Under the pieces are notes generated by a model that had not been told where the DNA came from, made no database searches, and was given only the letters and a program-made list of their open reading frames with translations. A stretch of 18,291 bases of DNA from Verrucomicrobiaceae bacterium (GTDB lineage: Bacteria > Verrucomicrobiota > Verrucomicrobiia > Verrucomicrobiales > Verrucomicrobiaceae): NCBI GenBank assembly GCA_021151605.1, contig JAGKWZ010000095.1, forward strand, positions 1-18,291, in the 5' to 3' direction. The translations under genes were made by a program, and so were the position numbers. Positions 1 through 7,298 of the stretch are shown here, piece by piece (the first letter of the stretch is position 1; every line of letters starts with the position of its first letter).

Positions 1-115
1 GTTTACAGGTTCTGTTATCATCCCTCTGAGCTGAACACAGACGGCTGAAAAGAAAACCAATAAGAAGAACGCGCTGGAAATCACACTGAAAGATGAATAT
101 TTCCACTTATGTGCT
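1..115. other. AT-richer sequence of unknown origin abutting truncated argS
   Basis: This stretch contains no gene that I recognise. Its G+C is 47 of 115 bases, visibly lower than the rest of the window. The argS reading frame continues upstream of base 116 only to a TGA at 32-34, and the residues encoded in between do not look like any part of arginyl-tRNA synthetase. The minus strand has an open frame across the whole stretch with a hydrophobic run, but nothing identifies it as a gene. It could be a contig-end artefact, the edge of an inserted element, or a rearrangement breakpoint. The sequence alone does not decide. Confidence 0.4.
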
Positions 116-967
116 ATGACGGATCGCGACAAAGACGAGTGGAAGGCCGCGCCCTGCATCATCCGCAAGAGCGATGGCGGCTTCCTCTACGCCACCACCG
201 ATCTCGCCACCATCGACTACCGCGTGAAGGAATGGAACGCCGACCAGATCTGGTATGTCGTCGGTGCCCCGCAGCAGCTTCATTTCAGGCAGCTCTTCGC
301 CGCTGCGAAACGTCGCGGCGTGACCACCGAGATGATGCACATCGCCTTCGGCAGCATCCTCGGGCCTGATGGCAAGATGTTCAAAACCCGCAGCGGCGAA
401 ACCGTCGGCCTGCTGGAGGTCATCGAAGAAGCCATCGAGCGAGCCCGCGCTGCTGCCGATGAAAAGGAGCAGGGCCTCAGCGACAGCGAGAAGGACGAGA
501 TCGCCCGCATCATCGGCACCGGCTCCGTGAAGTATGCCGAACTCAGCCAGAACCGCCTCACCGACTACAAGTTCAGTTGGGACAAGATGCTGAGCCTGCA
601 AGGAAACACCGCGCCCTACTTGCTGAACGCCTATGTCCGCACGCGCAGCATCTTCAGAAAGCTCGAAGGCACCGTCACCCTCACCGCCGATCTCGCCATC
701 ACCGAGCCCGCCGAGCGTGCCCTCGCTATGAAGCTCGCCCAGTTCGCCGAGACCACGCACGACGTGCTCATCGACCACCGCCCGAACACCCTCGCGACCT
801 ACCTTTTCGAGCTCGCCGGATGTTACCACAGCTTCTTTGAGTGCTGCAACGTGCTGCGCAGTGAAGGCACCGTCCGCAACACCCGTCTCACCCTTTGCGA
901 AGCCACCAGCCGCGTCCTCAAGACCGGCCTCGGCCTGCTCGGCATCGAGACGACGGAGCGGATGTGA
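116..967 (+). CDS. argS: Arginyl-tRNA synthetase, C-terminal half only
   Basis: This is the C-terminal part of the class I enzyme that charges tRNA-Arg with arginine in the cytoplasm. The residues from about 14 (CIIRKSDGGFLYATTDLATI) match the conserved end of the ArgS catalytic domain. KMFKTRSGE at 87-95 is the degenerate KMSKS equivalent typical of ArgS. The last 150 or so residues are the helical DALR anticodon-binding domain, with NAYVRTRSIF at its start. A full enzyme has roughly 550-600 residues; only 283 are here, so the N-terminal domain and the HIGH-motif half of the Rossmann fold are missing. The ATG at 116 is simply the first Met in the remnant and is unlikely to be a true start. 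Upstream is unrelated, lower-GC sequence. The gene is convergent with the permease gene, 27 bp away. Family identity is certain; whether it is a pseudogene or an assembly edge is open. Confidence 0.9.
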   Translation: MTDRDKDEWKAAPCIIRKSDGGFLYATTDLATIDYRVKEWNADQIWYVVGAPQQLHFRQLFAAAKRRGVTTEMMHIAFGSILGPDGKMFKTRSGETVGLLEVIEEAIERARAAADEKEQGLSDSEKDEIARIIGTGSVKYAELSQNRLTDYKFSWDKMLSLQGNTAPYLLNAYVRTRSIFRKLEGTVTLTADLAITEPAERALAMKLAQFAETTHDVLIDHRPNTLATYLFELAGCYHSFFECCNVLRSEGTVRNTRLTLCEATSRVLKTGLGLLGIETTERM

Positions 968-994
968 GTTTGCCTTTGCCCCAGGCGACTTTGA

Positions 995-2320
995 TCAAAC
1001 GCCCGTGCTTTTCTTCGGCGATAGCAGGTAAAGCATCGCCCCGACGGCGATGGTGCTGAGACCGGCGAGAGATTCCATGGGCTGGCGGAGCATCTGGTAG
1101 GTCATCATCCACATACTGATGCAGATGAAGATGATGGGGGTGAAAGGATAACCCCAGCAGCGAATGGGGCGCGGCAGGTCCGGCTGAGTGCGCCGGAGGA
1201 CGATGAGGCCGAGGACGGTCAGGAAGGAGCAAAGCTGGATGCTGAACTGCACATAAGTCAGCACTTTCTCAAAGGTGGCCGTGAGGATGAGGATCACGAC
1301 GATGGCAAGCTGGGCGAGCAGGGCGACCTGAGGGACGCCACGACTGGTGCAGATGGCGAATGGCGCTAGGATACGGAAGTCCTGCCCAAGGGTCATGGTC
1401 ACTCGGGGGCCGACCCAGGTCATGGCGCTAATGCTGGAGATAAGGCCGAGACAAATCAGCCCGGACATGATGCGCCCACCCGTTTGGCCGAAGATGTAAT
1501 TGGCAGCGACATGGCCGACATCCACCTGCCCGGCCAGTTCCTTCATCGGAGCAACGTGGAGGAAGACGGCATTCAGCGCGATGTAGAGCAGGCTGACAAA
1601 GAACGTGCCGATGCCGATGGCGAGCGGCACATTGCGCTGAGGATTGCGAATCTCGCCGACGATGTAGGTGGCGGCGTTCCAGCCAGCATAGGAGTACATC
1701 ACAAAGACGAGGCTGATGGCAAAAGGTGGGCTGGTGATGAGCTTCCAGTCTCCTGGTTCTGGCAGAAAATGGACGGGCTGGGGATTGGTCACGCACATTC
1801 CAGCACCGATGAAGACGAGGATGAGGGCTACCTTTAGCCACGTCGCCACATTTTGAAAACGCGCTCCGACGTGAACGCCCAATGAATGGACCACCGTGAC
1901 GAGCACCACCGCAAAAAGAGACACTGCCACGGGTGAAACGACGCCCGAAATGCCCGCGAAGTATTTCCCCAAGGCCATGGCAGCCAATGCGATGGGAGCG
2001 GCGAAGCCCACCGTGGCGGAGAGCCAGCCTGCGACGAAGCCGATGCAGGGATGGAAGGTGCGGGAAAGAAAATGATACTCTCCACCGGAGCGAGGCATGG
2101 CGGCGGCGAGTTCGCCATAGGCCAGCGCGCCGCAGAAGGCACAAAGACCGCCGACCGCCCAAAGCACCACGATGGTGAAGCCGGAGGGAAGGTCACCAAC
2201 CTGAAAGCCGAGGCTGGTGAAGATGCCAGTGCCCACCATGTTGGCGACCACGATGGCCGTGGCCGTGATGAGGGAAACGCCTTGGCTGCGAACGGGTGTG
2301 TTGGGCGTAGAAGGCTGCAC
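995..2320 (-). CDS. APC-family amino-acid permease
   Basis: This 441-residue inner-membrane protein has about twelve hydrophobic segments and belongs to the amino acid-polyamine-organocation superfamily, most like the LAT-type amino-acid exchangers and permeases. The unwound first helix carries the signature GTGIF at 30-34 within VVANMVGTGIFTSLGF, and a conserved GGEYHFLSRTF segment follows helix 2. Substrates are probably amino acids taken up by proton symport or exchange; specificity cannot be read from sequence. The start is a GTG at 2318-2320 immediately after the TGA of the upstream adaptor gene, with no spacer, which suggests translational coupling. No ATG lies earlier than the one inside helix 1 that would remove the motif, so GTG is preferred. 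A 10-bp palindrome (TTTGATCAAA, 990-999) covers the stop codon. Confidence 0.88.
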   Translation of the reverse strand: MQPSTPNTPVRSQGVSLITATAIVVANMVGTGIFTSLGFQVGDLPSGFTIVVLWAVGGLCAFCGALAYGELAAAMPRSGGEYHFLSRTFHPCIGFVAGWLSATVGFAAPIALAAMALGKYFAGISGVVSPVAVSLFAVVLVTVVHSLGVHVGARFQNVATWLKVALILVFIGAGMCVTNPQPVHFLPEPGDWKLITSPPFAISLVFVMYSYAGWNAATYIVGEIRNPQRNVPLAIGIGTFFVSLLYIALNAVFLHVAPMKELAGQVDVGHVAANYIFGQTGGRIMSGLICLGLISSISAMTWVGPRVTMTLGQDFRILAPFAICTSRGVPQVALLAQLAIVVILILTATFEKVLTYVQFSIQLCSFLTVLGLIVLRRTQPDLPRPIRCWGYPFTPIIFICISMWMMTYQMLRQPMESLAGLSTIAVGAMLYLLSPKKSTGV

Positions 2321-3583
2321 TCAGGTGTCGGCTTTTTGACTGACCACGGGCGGCTTGCCTGCGGGTTTTTCCTTCTTCGTCACGGGTAGTGGAGCCTGAC
2401 CGTCAATGGTAGGCAACACGCGAGCACCATCGGCGGGGAACGGAATCGGAGTGATGCAGAGAACAGCGCCTTCTTTGGGGGATTTGGCGGCTTTGGTGGA
2501 GATGACGATGTGCTTCTCCGTGCTAACCAGCGGCTCTACGGACATTCTGCGGAGGGTGTTCTGAGGCTGATCGATCAGGATGATCTCATTTCCAGCTCTT
2601 ACTGCCTGACGGGGAATGATGAAAACATCCTCCAGGGTGTCACCTGCGATGACTGCCTCGACAAAAGCACCAATGGTCAGCGGTGGGGCTCCATCGGCAC
2701 GACTGGCATACGGGTCGGTCACCTGAACGACGGCAGTGGCTTGGCGTGTCTGCTCATCGAGGCTGCCCTCCACCCGGACGAGGCGTCCTTCCCAAGTTAC
2801 AGGTTTGCCCGCCACTGTTGCTTTCAGCACCACTTTGGGAGTCTGATTCACCGGCTGGTCACGGAATGGCTGGGGCAGCCTCAAATACTGGCTCTCACGC
2901 TCAGGCAGCGGGAGACGGATCTCCACATAATCCACGGCGAAGACACGCCCGAGGACTGTGCCCTGGGTGACAAACTGCCCCACATCCACCGCCTGCTCCA
3001 GCACCTGCCCGGCGTAGGGTGCGCGGATGATCGTGCGCTCGAGGTCCCGTTCTGCTCTTAGCACACGCGCTTTCGCCGCTGCCACGTTGGCTTCAGCCTG
3101 CGCTACCTGGGGGGCACGAGTCACGAGAGCGGAGGGCTCACCGCCCCGCCCGAGTGCCTTCCAGTTTTCCCTAGCCTGCTCGGCCCGGGCTTTTTCCTCC
3201 ACCAGCACGACCTCGGTCTGTGCCACCTCTGCTTTGGCGATGACGATGGCGGTCTCGTAATCCGTCGTGTCGAGTTTCAGCAGCACCTCGTTTTTGTTAA
3301 AGAAGCCGCCGGGACGGAAGGCGGGGCTCATCTCTGTGATCTTACCACTGACTTCAGGCAGCAGGGTGCTTCGCGTCCGCGGCTGTACGGTGCCCTGAGA
3401 TGGCACCTGAAGGGCATAGCTGACTCGTTTCAAAACAGTGCCTTCGACGCGAACCACCGTGGGCGGTATGGTCACTGTCTGCTGCTCAGGCGGATGGGAA
3501 AGCAGCCACCAAGTCGCATAGATACAGCCTCCGAGGATGATGACGGGCAGAGCGAAACGGAGAATGGAGCGAATCAGACGCAT
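2321..3583 (-). CDS. RND-type efflux membrane fusion protein (HlyD/AcrA family)
   Basis: This is a periplasmic adaptor anchored in the inner membrane, of the kind that connects a transporter to an outer-membrane channel. With the ATG at 3583 it has 420 residues. A single N-terminal anchor spans about 8-28. The two halves of the biotinyl-lipoyl domain lie at about 72-106 and 186-215 and flank an alanine- and glutamate-rich coiled-coil hairpin at 108-184. Beta-barrel and membrane-proximal domains follow, with RLPLPERESQYL near 223-234 and IGAFVEAVIAG near 304-314. A proline- and lysine-rich tail ends the protein. A TTG at 3646, 7 bp after the sigma-factor stop, would add 21 residues ahead of the anchor. 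I prefer the ATG because it places the membrane anchor at the N-terminus. No RND pump or TolC gene lies nearby; the next gene is an APC permease. Confidence 0.88.
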   Translation of the reverse strand: MRLIRSILRFALPVIILGGCIYATWWLLSHPPEQQTVTIPPTVVRVEGTVLKRVSYALQVPSQGTVQPRTRSTLLPEVSGKITEMSPAFRPGGFFNKNEVLLKLDTTDYETAIVIAKAEVAQTEVVLVEEKARAEQARENWKALGRGGEPSALVTRAPQVAQAEANVAAAKARVLRAERDLERTIIRAPYAGQVLEQAVDVGQFVTQGTVLGRVFAVDYVEIRLPLPERESQYLRLPQPFRDQPVNQTPKVVLKATVAGKPVTWEGRLVRVEGSLDEQTRQATAVVQVTDPYASRADGAPPLTIGAFVEAVIAGDTLEDVFIIPRQAVRAGNEIILIDQPQNTLRRMSVEPLVSTEKHIVISTKAAKSPKEGAVLCITPIPFPADGARVLPTIDGQAPLPVTKKEKPAGKPPVVSQKADT

Positions 3584-3653
3584 GAACGGGGGCTGCGTTA
3601 CTTGAACGCTTCCAGTTCGCCCATGATGCAGGTTTTGTCGAATCAAACGCTGT

Positions 3654-4319
3654 TTACAGCATCGTGCCTTCGAGTCCCTGCACTTCCTTCTTCACCAGGG
3701 CACCGACGCGATGCTTTGCCAGATAGACTTGGGCGGCGTTGATACCGAGCGCCTCGCTGGTCTTCTTCACGCCCCAGCCCTTCATGACATAGCAGTCAAA
3801 GATTTGGAACTGGCGCGGGGAGACCTTGGCCTTGACCCGCTCAATCGCGGCGGAGGTGATGTTATCCCGCCATTCCTTGTCCCAAATGCTTTCGAGGAGG
3901 TTGTCCTTCTCATTGCTGAGGCGGTCGATCGCGAGATTGCTCGTGTCTTCACTGTCGGCATTGCCCTGGTCCGCGAGGGATGGCTGGCGCTTGCGGGCGC
4001 GGAAGACATCTAGCACGCGCCAGCGGGTCATCTGAAGCAGCCAGGCTTTAAAAGAGCCGGCGCGGGGGTCATACTGCCCCTTTTGCACCTGCCGGGCGAT
4101 GGCGATGATCGTTTCCTGGATTACATCGAAGGCTTCTTCGCGAGTGAGGCCTGCCTTTGTGGCGACCGAATAGATGAGTCTCCAGTAGGTCTGGTAGAAC
4201 TCATTCCACGTTTTCTGGTCTTCCCAGTTGTTGAGACGTTCGATGAGAGACTTGCGGGTCTTCTCCCACAGGCCTTTCTCTTTTTTGATCTCTTCAGGTA
4301 TATCGGGTGGCACCTCCAT
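3654..4319 (-). CDS. ECF-like sigma-70 family RNA polymerase sigma factor
   Basis: This 221-residue protein has the two-domain layout of extracytoplasmic-function sigma factors, which direct RNA polymerase to a small regulon. Region 2 spans about 36-112 and includes FYQTYWRLIYSVATKAGL, the aspartate/glutamate-rich EEAFDVIQET, and the -10-recognition stretch FKAWLLQMTRWRVLDVFRAR. Region 4 spans about 155-212 with the helix-turn-helix WGVKKTSEALGINAAQVYLA. A charged N-terminal extension of about 35 residues and a charged linker (113-150) are longer than in the smallest ECF members. The ATG at 4319 is the only plausible start, since an in-frame stop lies five codons upstream. No anti-sigma factor gene adjoins. 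The downstream adaptor and permease genes follow closely and may be co-transcribed. The signal to which it responds is not evident. Confidence 0.88.
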   Translation of the reverse strand: MEVPPDIPEEIKKEKGLWEKTRKSLIERLNNWEDQKTWNEFYQTYWRLIYSVATKAGLTREEAFDVIQETIIAIARQVQKGQYDPRAGSFKAWLLQMTRWRVLDVFRARKRQPSLADQGNADSEDTSNLAIDRLSNEKDNLLESIWDKEWRDNITSAAIERVKAKVSPRQFQIFDCYVMKGWGVKKTSEALGINAAQVYLAKHRVGALVKKEVQGLEGTML

Positions 4320-4327
4320 TTGTGCTG

Positions 4328-4355
4328 ATTGTCATCGCTTCACGGCCAGTGTCAA
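4328..4355 (-). promoter_or_regulatory. Candidate promoter of the sigma-factor gene
   Basis: On the minus strand a perfect TTGACA (-35, bases 4350-4355) is followed after 16 bp by GACAAT (-10, bases 4328-4333; four of six match TATAAT). Only 8 bases separate the -10 box from the ATG at 4319, so transcription would begin within a few bases of the start codon and the message would be nearly leaderless. No Shine-Dalgarno sequence precedes this ATG, which agrees with that reading. The match may be chance in a 138-bp gap. Confidence 0.35.
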
Positions 4356-4457
4356 ACATCGTGTCATCCCCATCCGGCCCCGCGCGGAAAAAGTCTTTCT
4401 ATCGCTGAAAAACTGATACGTCTGTGCCTGGAATCGCCGCTGAAGTGAGGCGAAATC

Positions 4458-5891
4458 CTAGCTCCGGTGGGCAAAGAAGATGCGCGCACTCTCGGCCACA
4501 CCATAGGCGCTCTCTTCCTGAGTGAGGTCATCTGTGAGGATGCGTAAGTCAGCGAGCGCTTTGTACAGCGGCGCACGCTCCTGGATGAGCCGCTCCAGCT
4601 TCACCCTTGGAGGCTCCTCACCCCGAAGTAGCGGGCGGTCATTATTGGCCGCAGTTCGGCGGACGAGCAGCTCTGTGCTGGCCTCCAGCCAGGTGATGAA
4701 GCCCAGGTGGCGTAACAGCGGCTTATTCACTGGCTGGGTGATGATCCCACCCCCGGTAGCGATGACGGTATGGCGCGCGCCGAGAAGCTCACGCAGCGCC
4801 GCACTCTCCCGCTGGCGGAAGCCGACCTCTCCTTCATTGGCGAAGATTTCCGGGATGGAGCAGCCCGCGCGGTCGATGATCATGTGATCGGTGTCCGCAA
4901 ACTGAAATCCCAGCAACCGAGCCACCAACCTGCCGACGGTGGATTTACCGCTGCCCATGAGACCGATGAGGACAATGTTCTCCGCCCGGGGCAGAGGCAC
5001 CTCAGATGCTTCATCCACGAGAGCCAAAATCGAGGAGACTAGCTGAGGATCATCGCGGACTGCATCGAAGTAGCTGGGATACACAGGCTTCCAGCCCGTC
5101 GCTCGGAGTTTCGCGTTGGAAACATGCTTGTGAGTCCACCCGCGCTTCCGATTGGCGTCAGGAGCCTTCGTTTCAGGCACCGGCAGGCTGAAGAGAGCCG
5201 CCAGCTTCTCCAAACAGGCCTTCTGCGTCATCTGCGCGTCATCGACGACATTAAATATGCCTGCGTGCTTGCCTGTGACGAGGTGGACCAGTGCTGAGGC
5301 AGCATCGTCAGCATGAATCTGATTCAGCAGGCGGCCGTCAGGAGCGCCTTCATTGACTTCGATGCCGCTTTTGCCTTCGAGCAGATTTTTCAGCACAAAG
5401 GAGCGCCCAGGACCATAAATGCCTGCGAGCCGCGCCACCGTGCCACCTTTGCCCAGCGTGATCTCTTCCGCCGCACGGAGCAGCCGCCCTGTATCTTTGC
5501 CTGGTTCGGCAGGGCTTGTCTCGTCCACCTGACTGCCGTCTGTCTGTGGATAAACGCTCGTGCTGCCCGTGTAGAGCTCCCAGGCCTCTGGGTAGGCCGA
5601 GATGAGGTGCGTCATGCCATCGACATAAACCGCCTGATACATCTCCGCCCCGCCCTTGCTGGAGCTGGCGCAGTGGATGAAGGCATCGACGATGCCGGTT
5701 TTCGAACGCAGGGCCTGGACATCGGAGATCGCAGACACATCGCAGGCCAACACTTGCCAGGGTTTAGCCGCCATTAGCCGCTCGGCAGAGGCTGGGGAAT
5801 GGGTGACGCCGATGACTTCATGGCCGCCAGCGTGGAACAGATCTGCCGTGCGCTCGCCGACAAATCCGCATCCAATGATCAGAACCTTCAT
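4458..5891 (-). CDS. Fusion of YeeZ-like NAD(P)-binding epimerase/dehydrogenase and shikimate kinase
   Basis: This is one continuous 477-residue frame with two domains. Residues 1 to about 290 resemble the atypical short-chain dehydrogenase YeeZ: a nucleotide-binding GCGFVG at 7-12, YTGSTSVYPQ at 107-116, and RLAGIYGPGR at 154-163. The usual YxxxK lysine is absent after Tyr114, as in YeeZ itself, so its chemistry is unknown. Residues from about 303 to 477 are a complete shikimate kinase (AroK), which phosphorylates shikimate in the chorismate pathway. It has Walker A GLMGSGKST at 310-318, shikimate-binding DTD at 333-335 and FRQRES from 358, the TGGG loop at 379-382, the lid RPLL at 419-422, and ERAPLYKALAD from 438. 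No internal start precedes the kinase domain, so it must be made as a fusion. The ATG overlaps the amidase stop by 4 bp, implying coupling. Confidence 0.88.
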   Translation of the reverse strand: MKVLIIGCGFVGERTADLFHAGGHEVIGVTHSPASAERLMAAKPWQVLACDVSAISDVQALRSKTGIVDAFIHCASSSKGGAEMYQAVYVDGMTHLISAYPEAWELYTGSTSVYPQTDGSQVDETSPAEPGKDTGRLLRAAEEITLGKGGTVARLAGIYGPGRSFVLKNLLEGKSGIEVNEGAPDGRLLNQIHADDAASALVHLVTGKHAGIFNVVDDAQMTQKACLEKLAALFSLPVPETKAPDANRKRGWTHKHVSNAKLRATGWKPVYPSYFDAVRDDPQLVSSILALVDEASEVPLPRAENIVLIGLMGSGKSTVGRLVARLLGFQFADTDHMIIDRAGCSIPEIFANEGEVGFRQRESAALRELLGARHTVIATGGGIITQPVNKPLLRHLGFITWLEASTELLVRRTAANNDRPLLRGEEPPRVKLERLIQERAPLYKALADLRILTDDLTQEESAYGVAESARIFFAHRS

Positions 5892-7243
5892 GAGTCGCGG
5901 CGGTGGTTTTGATAGTAATTCACCAGCCCATCCACCACACCGCGCACATAGTCCTCGATGGCGCTCGTCACCAGTTTCCCGCCGATGAGCGTGCGCCCGA
6001 GATAATGTTCCGCGATCAGGCGGCGGTAAGTTTCTTCGTGATTCATGACATAGGGCTCCAGGTAGATCACCGGGCAGCGGTAGATGCGATTGGCTAGCAG
6101 GTTCCGTGCATACACATACGGATTGTCAGGCAGCTTGCGGGCGTTTGGCGTGGTATAGACATAGGCGGGCAGCCCCGTAGTGCGCGCCGTGCTCTCTGCG
6201 ATGGACTTTGCCAGAGGTAGTTCCTCCTCATGCACGCGCCCGAAAAGCCGGGCCAGCATCTCGAAGCGAACATCCTGCTGCATCAGCTCGGCATTCGAGT
6301 AGCAGCCGTTCACGAGGATGTGCAAATGATTCTGTGGTGAGAACTGCGGTGCCGTGGAGTCTCCCCAGGATTCGGCATTGAAGTGCAGGCACACCACGAG
6401 GTCAGGCTTGATCTGCTTGTTCACACGCTCGCCACGGGCATGGATCTCGCTGACGCGGTAAAAAAGCTTTTCACTCTGCCACTGCACCGTCAGCAGCTTC
6501 GCGTCACCGGTCACACCTTGGTAGGTCGGCGCTGGATCTGGAAAGCCAGCATCGGCGAGAATCTGACGCGCGTCCTTTTCGAGGTCTGCTGGACGTTTTG
6601 GTGTCACTGGGTCGTTGTTCTCCCGCACCAGGCTCACGATGGCTCCGAGCGCCATGAGCCTTTCCTTGAGAATCTTTGCGGTCAGCAGGGATAGATCCCC
6701 TTCGCGGATCGACTCCCCCATTTTGAAGCTCAGGAAGCGCTCCTCCATGATCGCCCAAGAGCCGCCGATGTGACCAGGGTCCAGCGCGATGTGCAGATCA
6801 CTCAGCAATGGGCGGCCATTCAGCGGCGGCAAATCACGTGCCCTGTGCCAGGAGTTCGTCACAGGGCTGCCTGTCTGCCCCACTGGACGGAAGGCCAGCT
6901 TCAGCTTCGGCATGGCATCCTGGCCCGTCGGCACCAGCAAGGCCTCTTCGGTGATCTCGAAGGGCGGTGGCAGTGCATTGGCCTCGGAAAAAAGCTCCTT
7001 CCAGACCTTTTGAAATTCCTCCCTCGTCATGCTGCCAGCGTAGGCTTCCAGCTCCGACCAGTTTGGCAATGTACCGAGAGCACTGAGCTTCCCAAGCTGC
7101 GCTACAGGATCGGGTATCCCAATCACGGGCGAAACGGCCGGAGCCGCCGTTGCTGCTGGTGAAGTCGCAGGTGCCAGAGTCTGCGCCTGCAAACTGCCTG
7201 CAAGCGCGCCCACGAACCCAAATAGATACCTTAAATTCCTCAT
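5888..7243 (-). CDS. Exported N-acetylmuramoyl-L-alanine amidase (Amidase_3 family)
   Basis: This zinc hydrolase cleaves the amide bond between N-acetylmuramic acid and the peptide stem in the periplasm, and so acts in cell-wall remodelling or daughter-cell separation. The 451-residue product starts with a signal peptide (about 1-20, ending SLQA), followed by an alanine/proline-rich linker to about 45. The catalytic domain shows the expected metal and catalytic residues: ALDPGH with His158, Glu181 in EGDLSLLTAKILKERL, His287 in CLHFNAES, and Glu396 in YLEPYVMNHEE. The stretch between the LVREN turn (205-209) and the ARGERVNKQ helix (269-277) is longer than in compact AmiC-type domains, so it carries an insert. 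The N-terminal 50-145 region has no domain I recognise. The gene lies 55 bp after rpe and overlaps the YeeZ-AroK fusion by 4 bp. Confidence 0.85.
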   Translation of the reverse strand: MRNLRYLFGFVGALAGSLQAQTLAPATSPAATAAPAVSPVIGIPDPVAQLGKLSALGTLPNWSELEAYAGSMTREEFQKVWKELFSEANALPPPFEITEEALLVPTGQDAMPKLKLAFRPVGQTGSPVTNSWHRARDLPPLNGRPLLSDLHIALDPGHIGGSWAIMEERFLSFKMGESIREGDLSLLTAKILKERLMALGAIVSLVRENNDPVTPKRPADLEKDARQILADAGFPDPAPTYQGVTGDAKLLTVQWQSEKLFYRVSEIHARGERVNKQIKPDLVVCLHFNAESWGDSTAPQFSPQNHLHILVNGCYSNAELMQQDVRFEMLARLFGRVHEEELPLAKSIAESTARTTGLPAYVYTTPNARKLPDNPYVYARNLLANRIYRCPVIYLEPYVMNHEETYRRLIAEHYLGRTLIGGKLVTSAIEDYVRGVVDGLVNYYQNHRRDS

Positions 7244-7252
7244 TTTCTGAGA

Positions 7253-7289
7253 CTAGCGAGGTTTGATCCCGCTGGCAAGGCGGGCTAGC
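7253..7289. repeat. Possible solitary REP-like hairpin between rpe and the amidase gene
   Basis: In the 55-bp gap a CCCGC/GCGGG stem (7268-7272 with 7280-7284) encloses the loop TGGCAAG, and CTAGC/GCTAG arms flank it (7253-7257 and 7284-7288). The TGGCAA loop and the TAG-bearing head resemble the half-units of the double-hairpin element at 15066-15128. It could equally be a weak terminator for rpe, but no T-run follows on the minus strand. Confidence 0.35.
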
Positions 7290-7298
7290 AAATGGAAC

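Noticed and set aside
107..829. 240-codon minus-strand open frame opposite argS
   Set aside because: It is antisense to a clear ArgS sequence, has a Gly/Glu/Ala-biased composition typical of shadow frames in GC-rich DNA, and resembles no family.
968..999. Bidirectional terminator between argS and the permease gene
   Set aside because: Only a four-bp stem (GCCT/AGGC) and a TTTGATCAAA palindrome are present; there is no stable GC stem with a T-tract.
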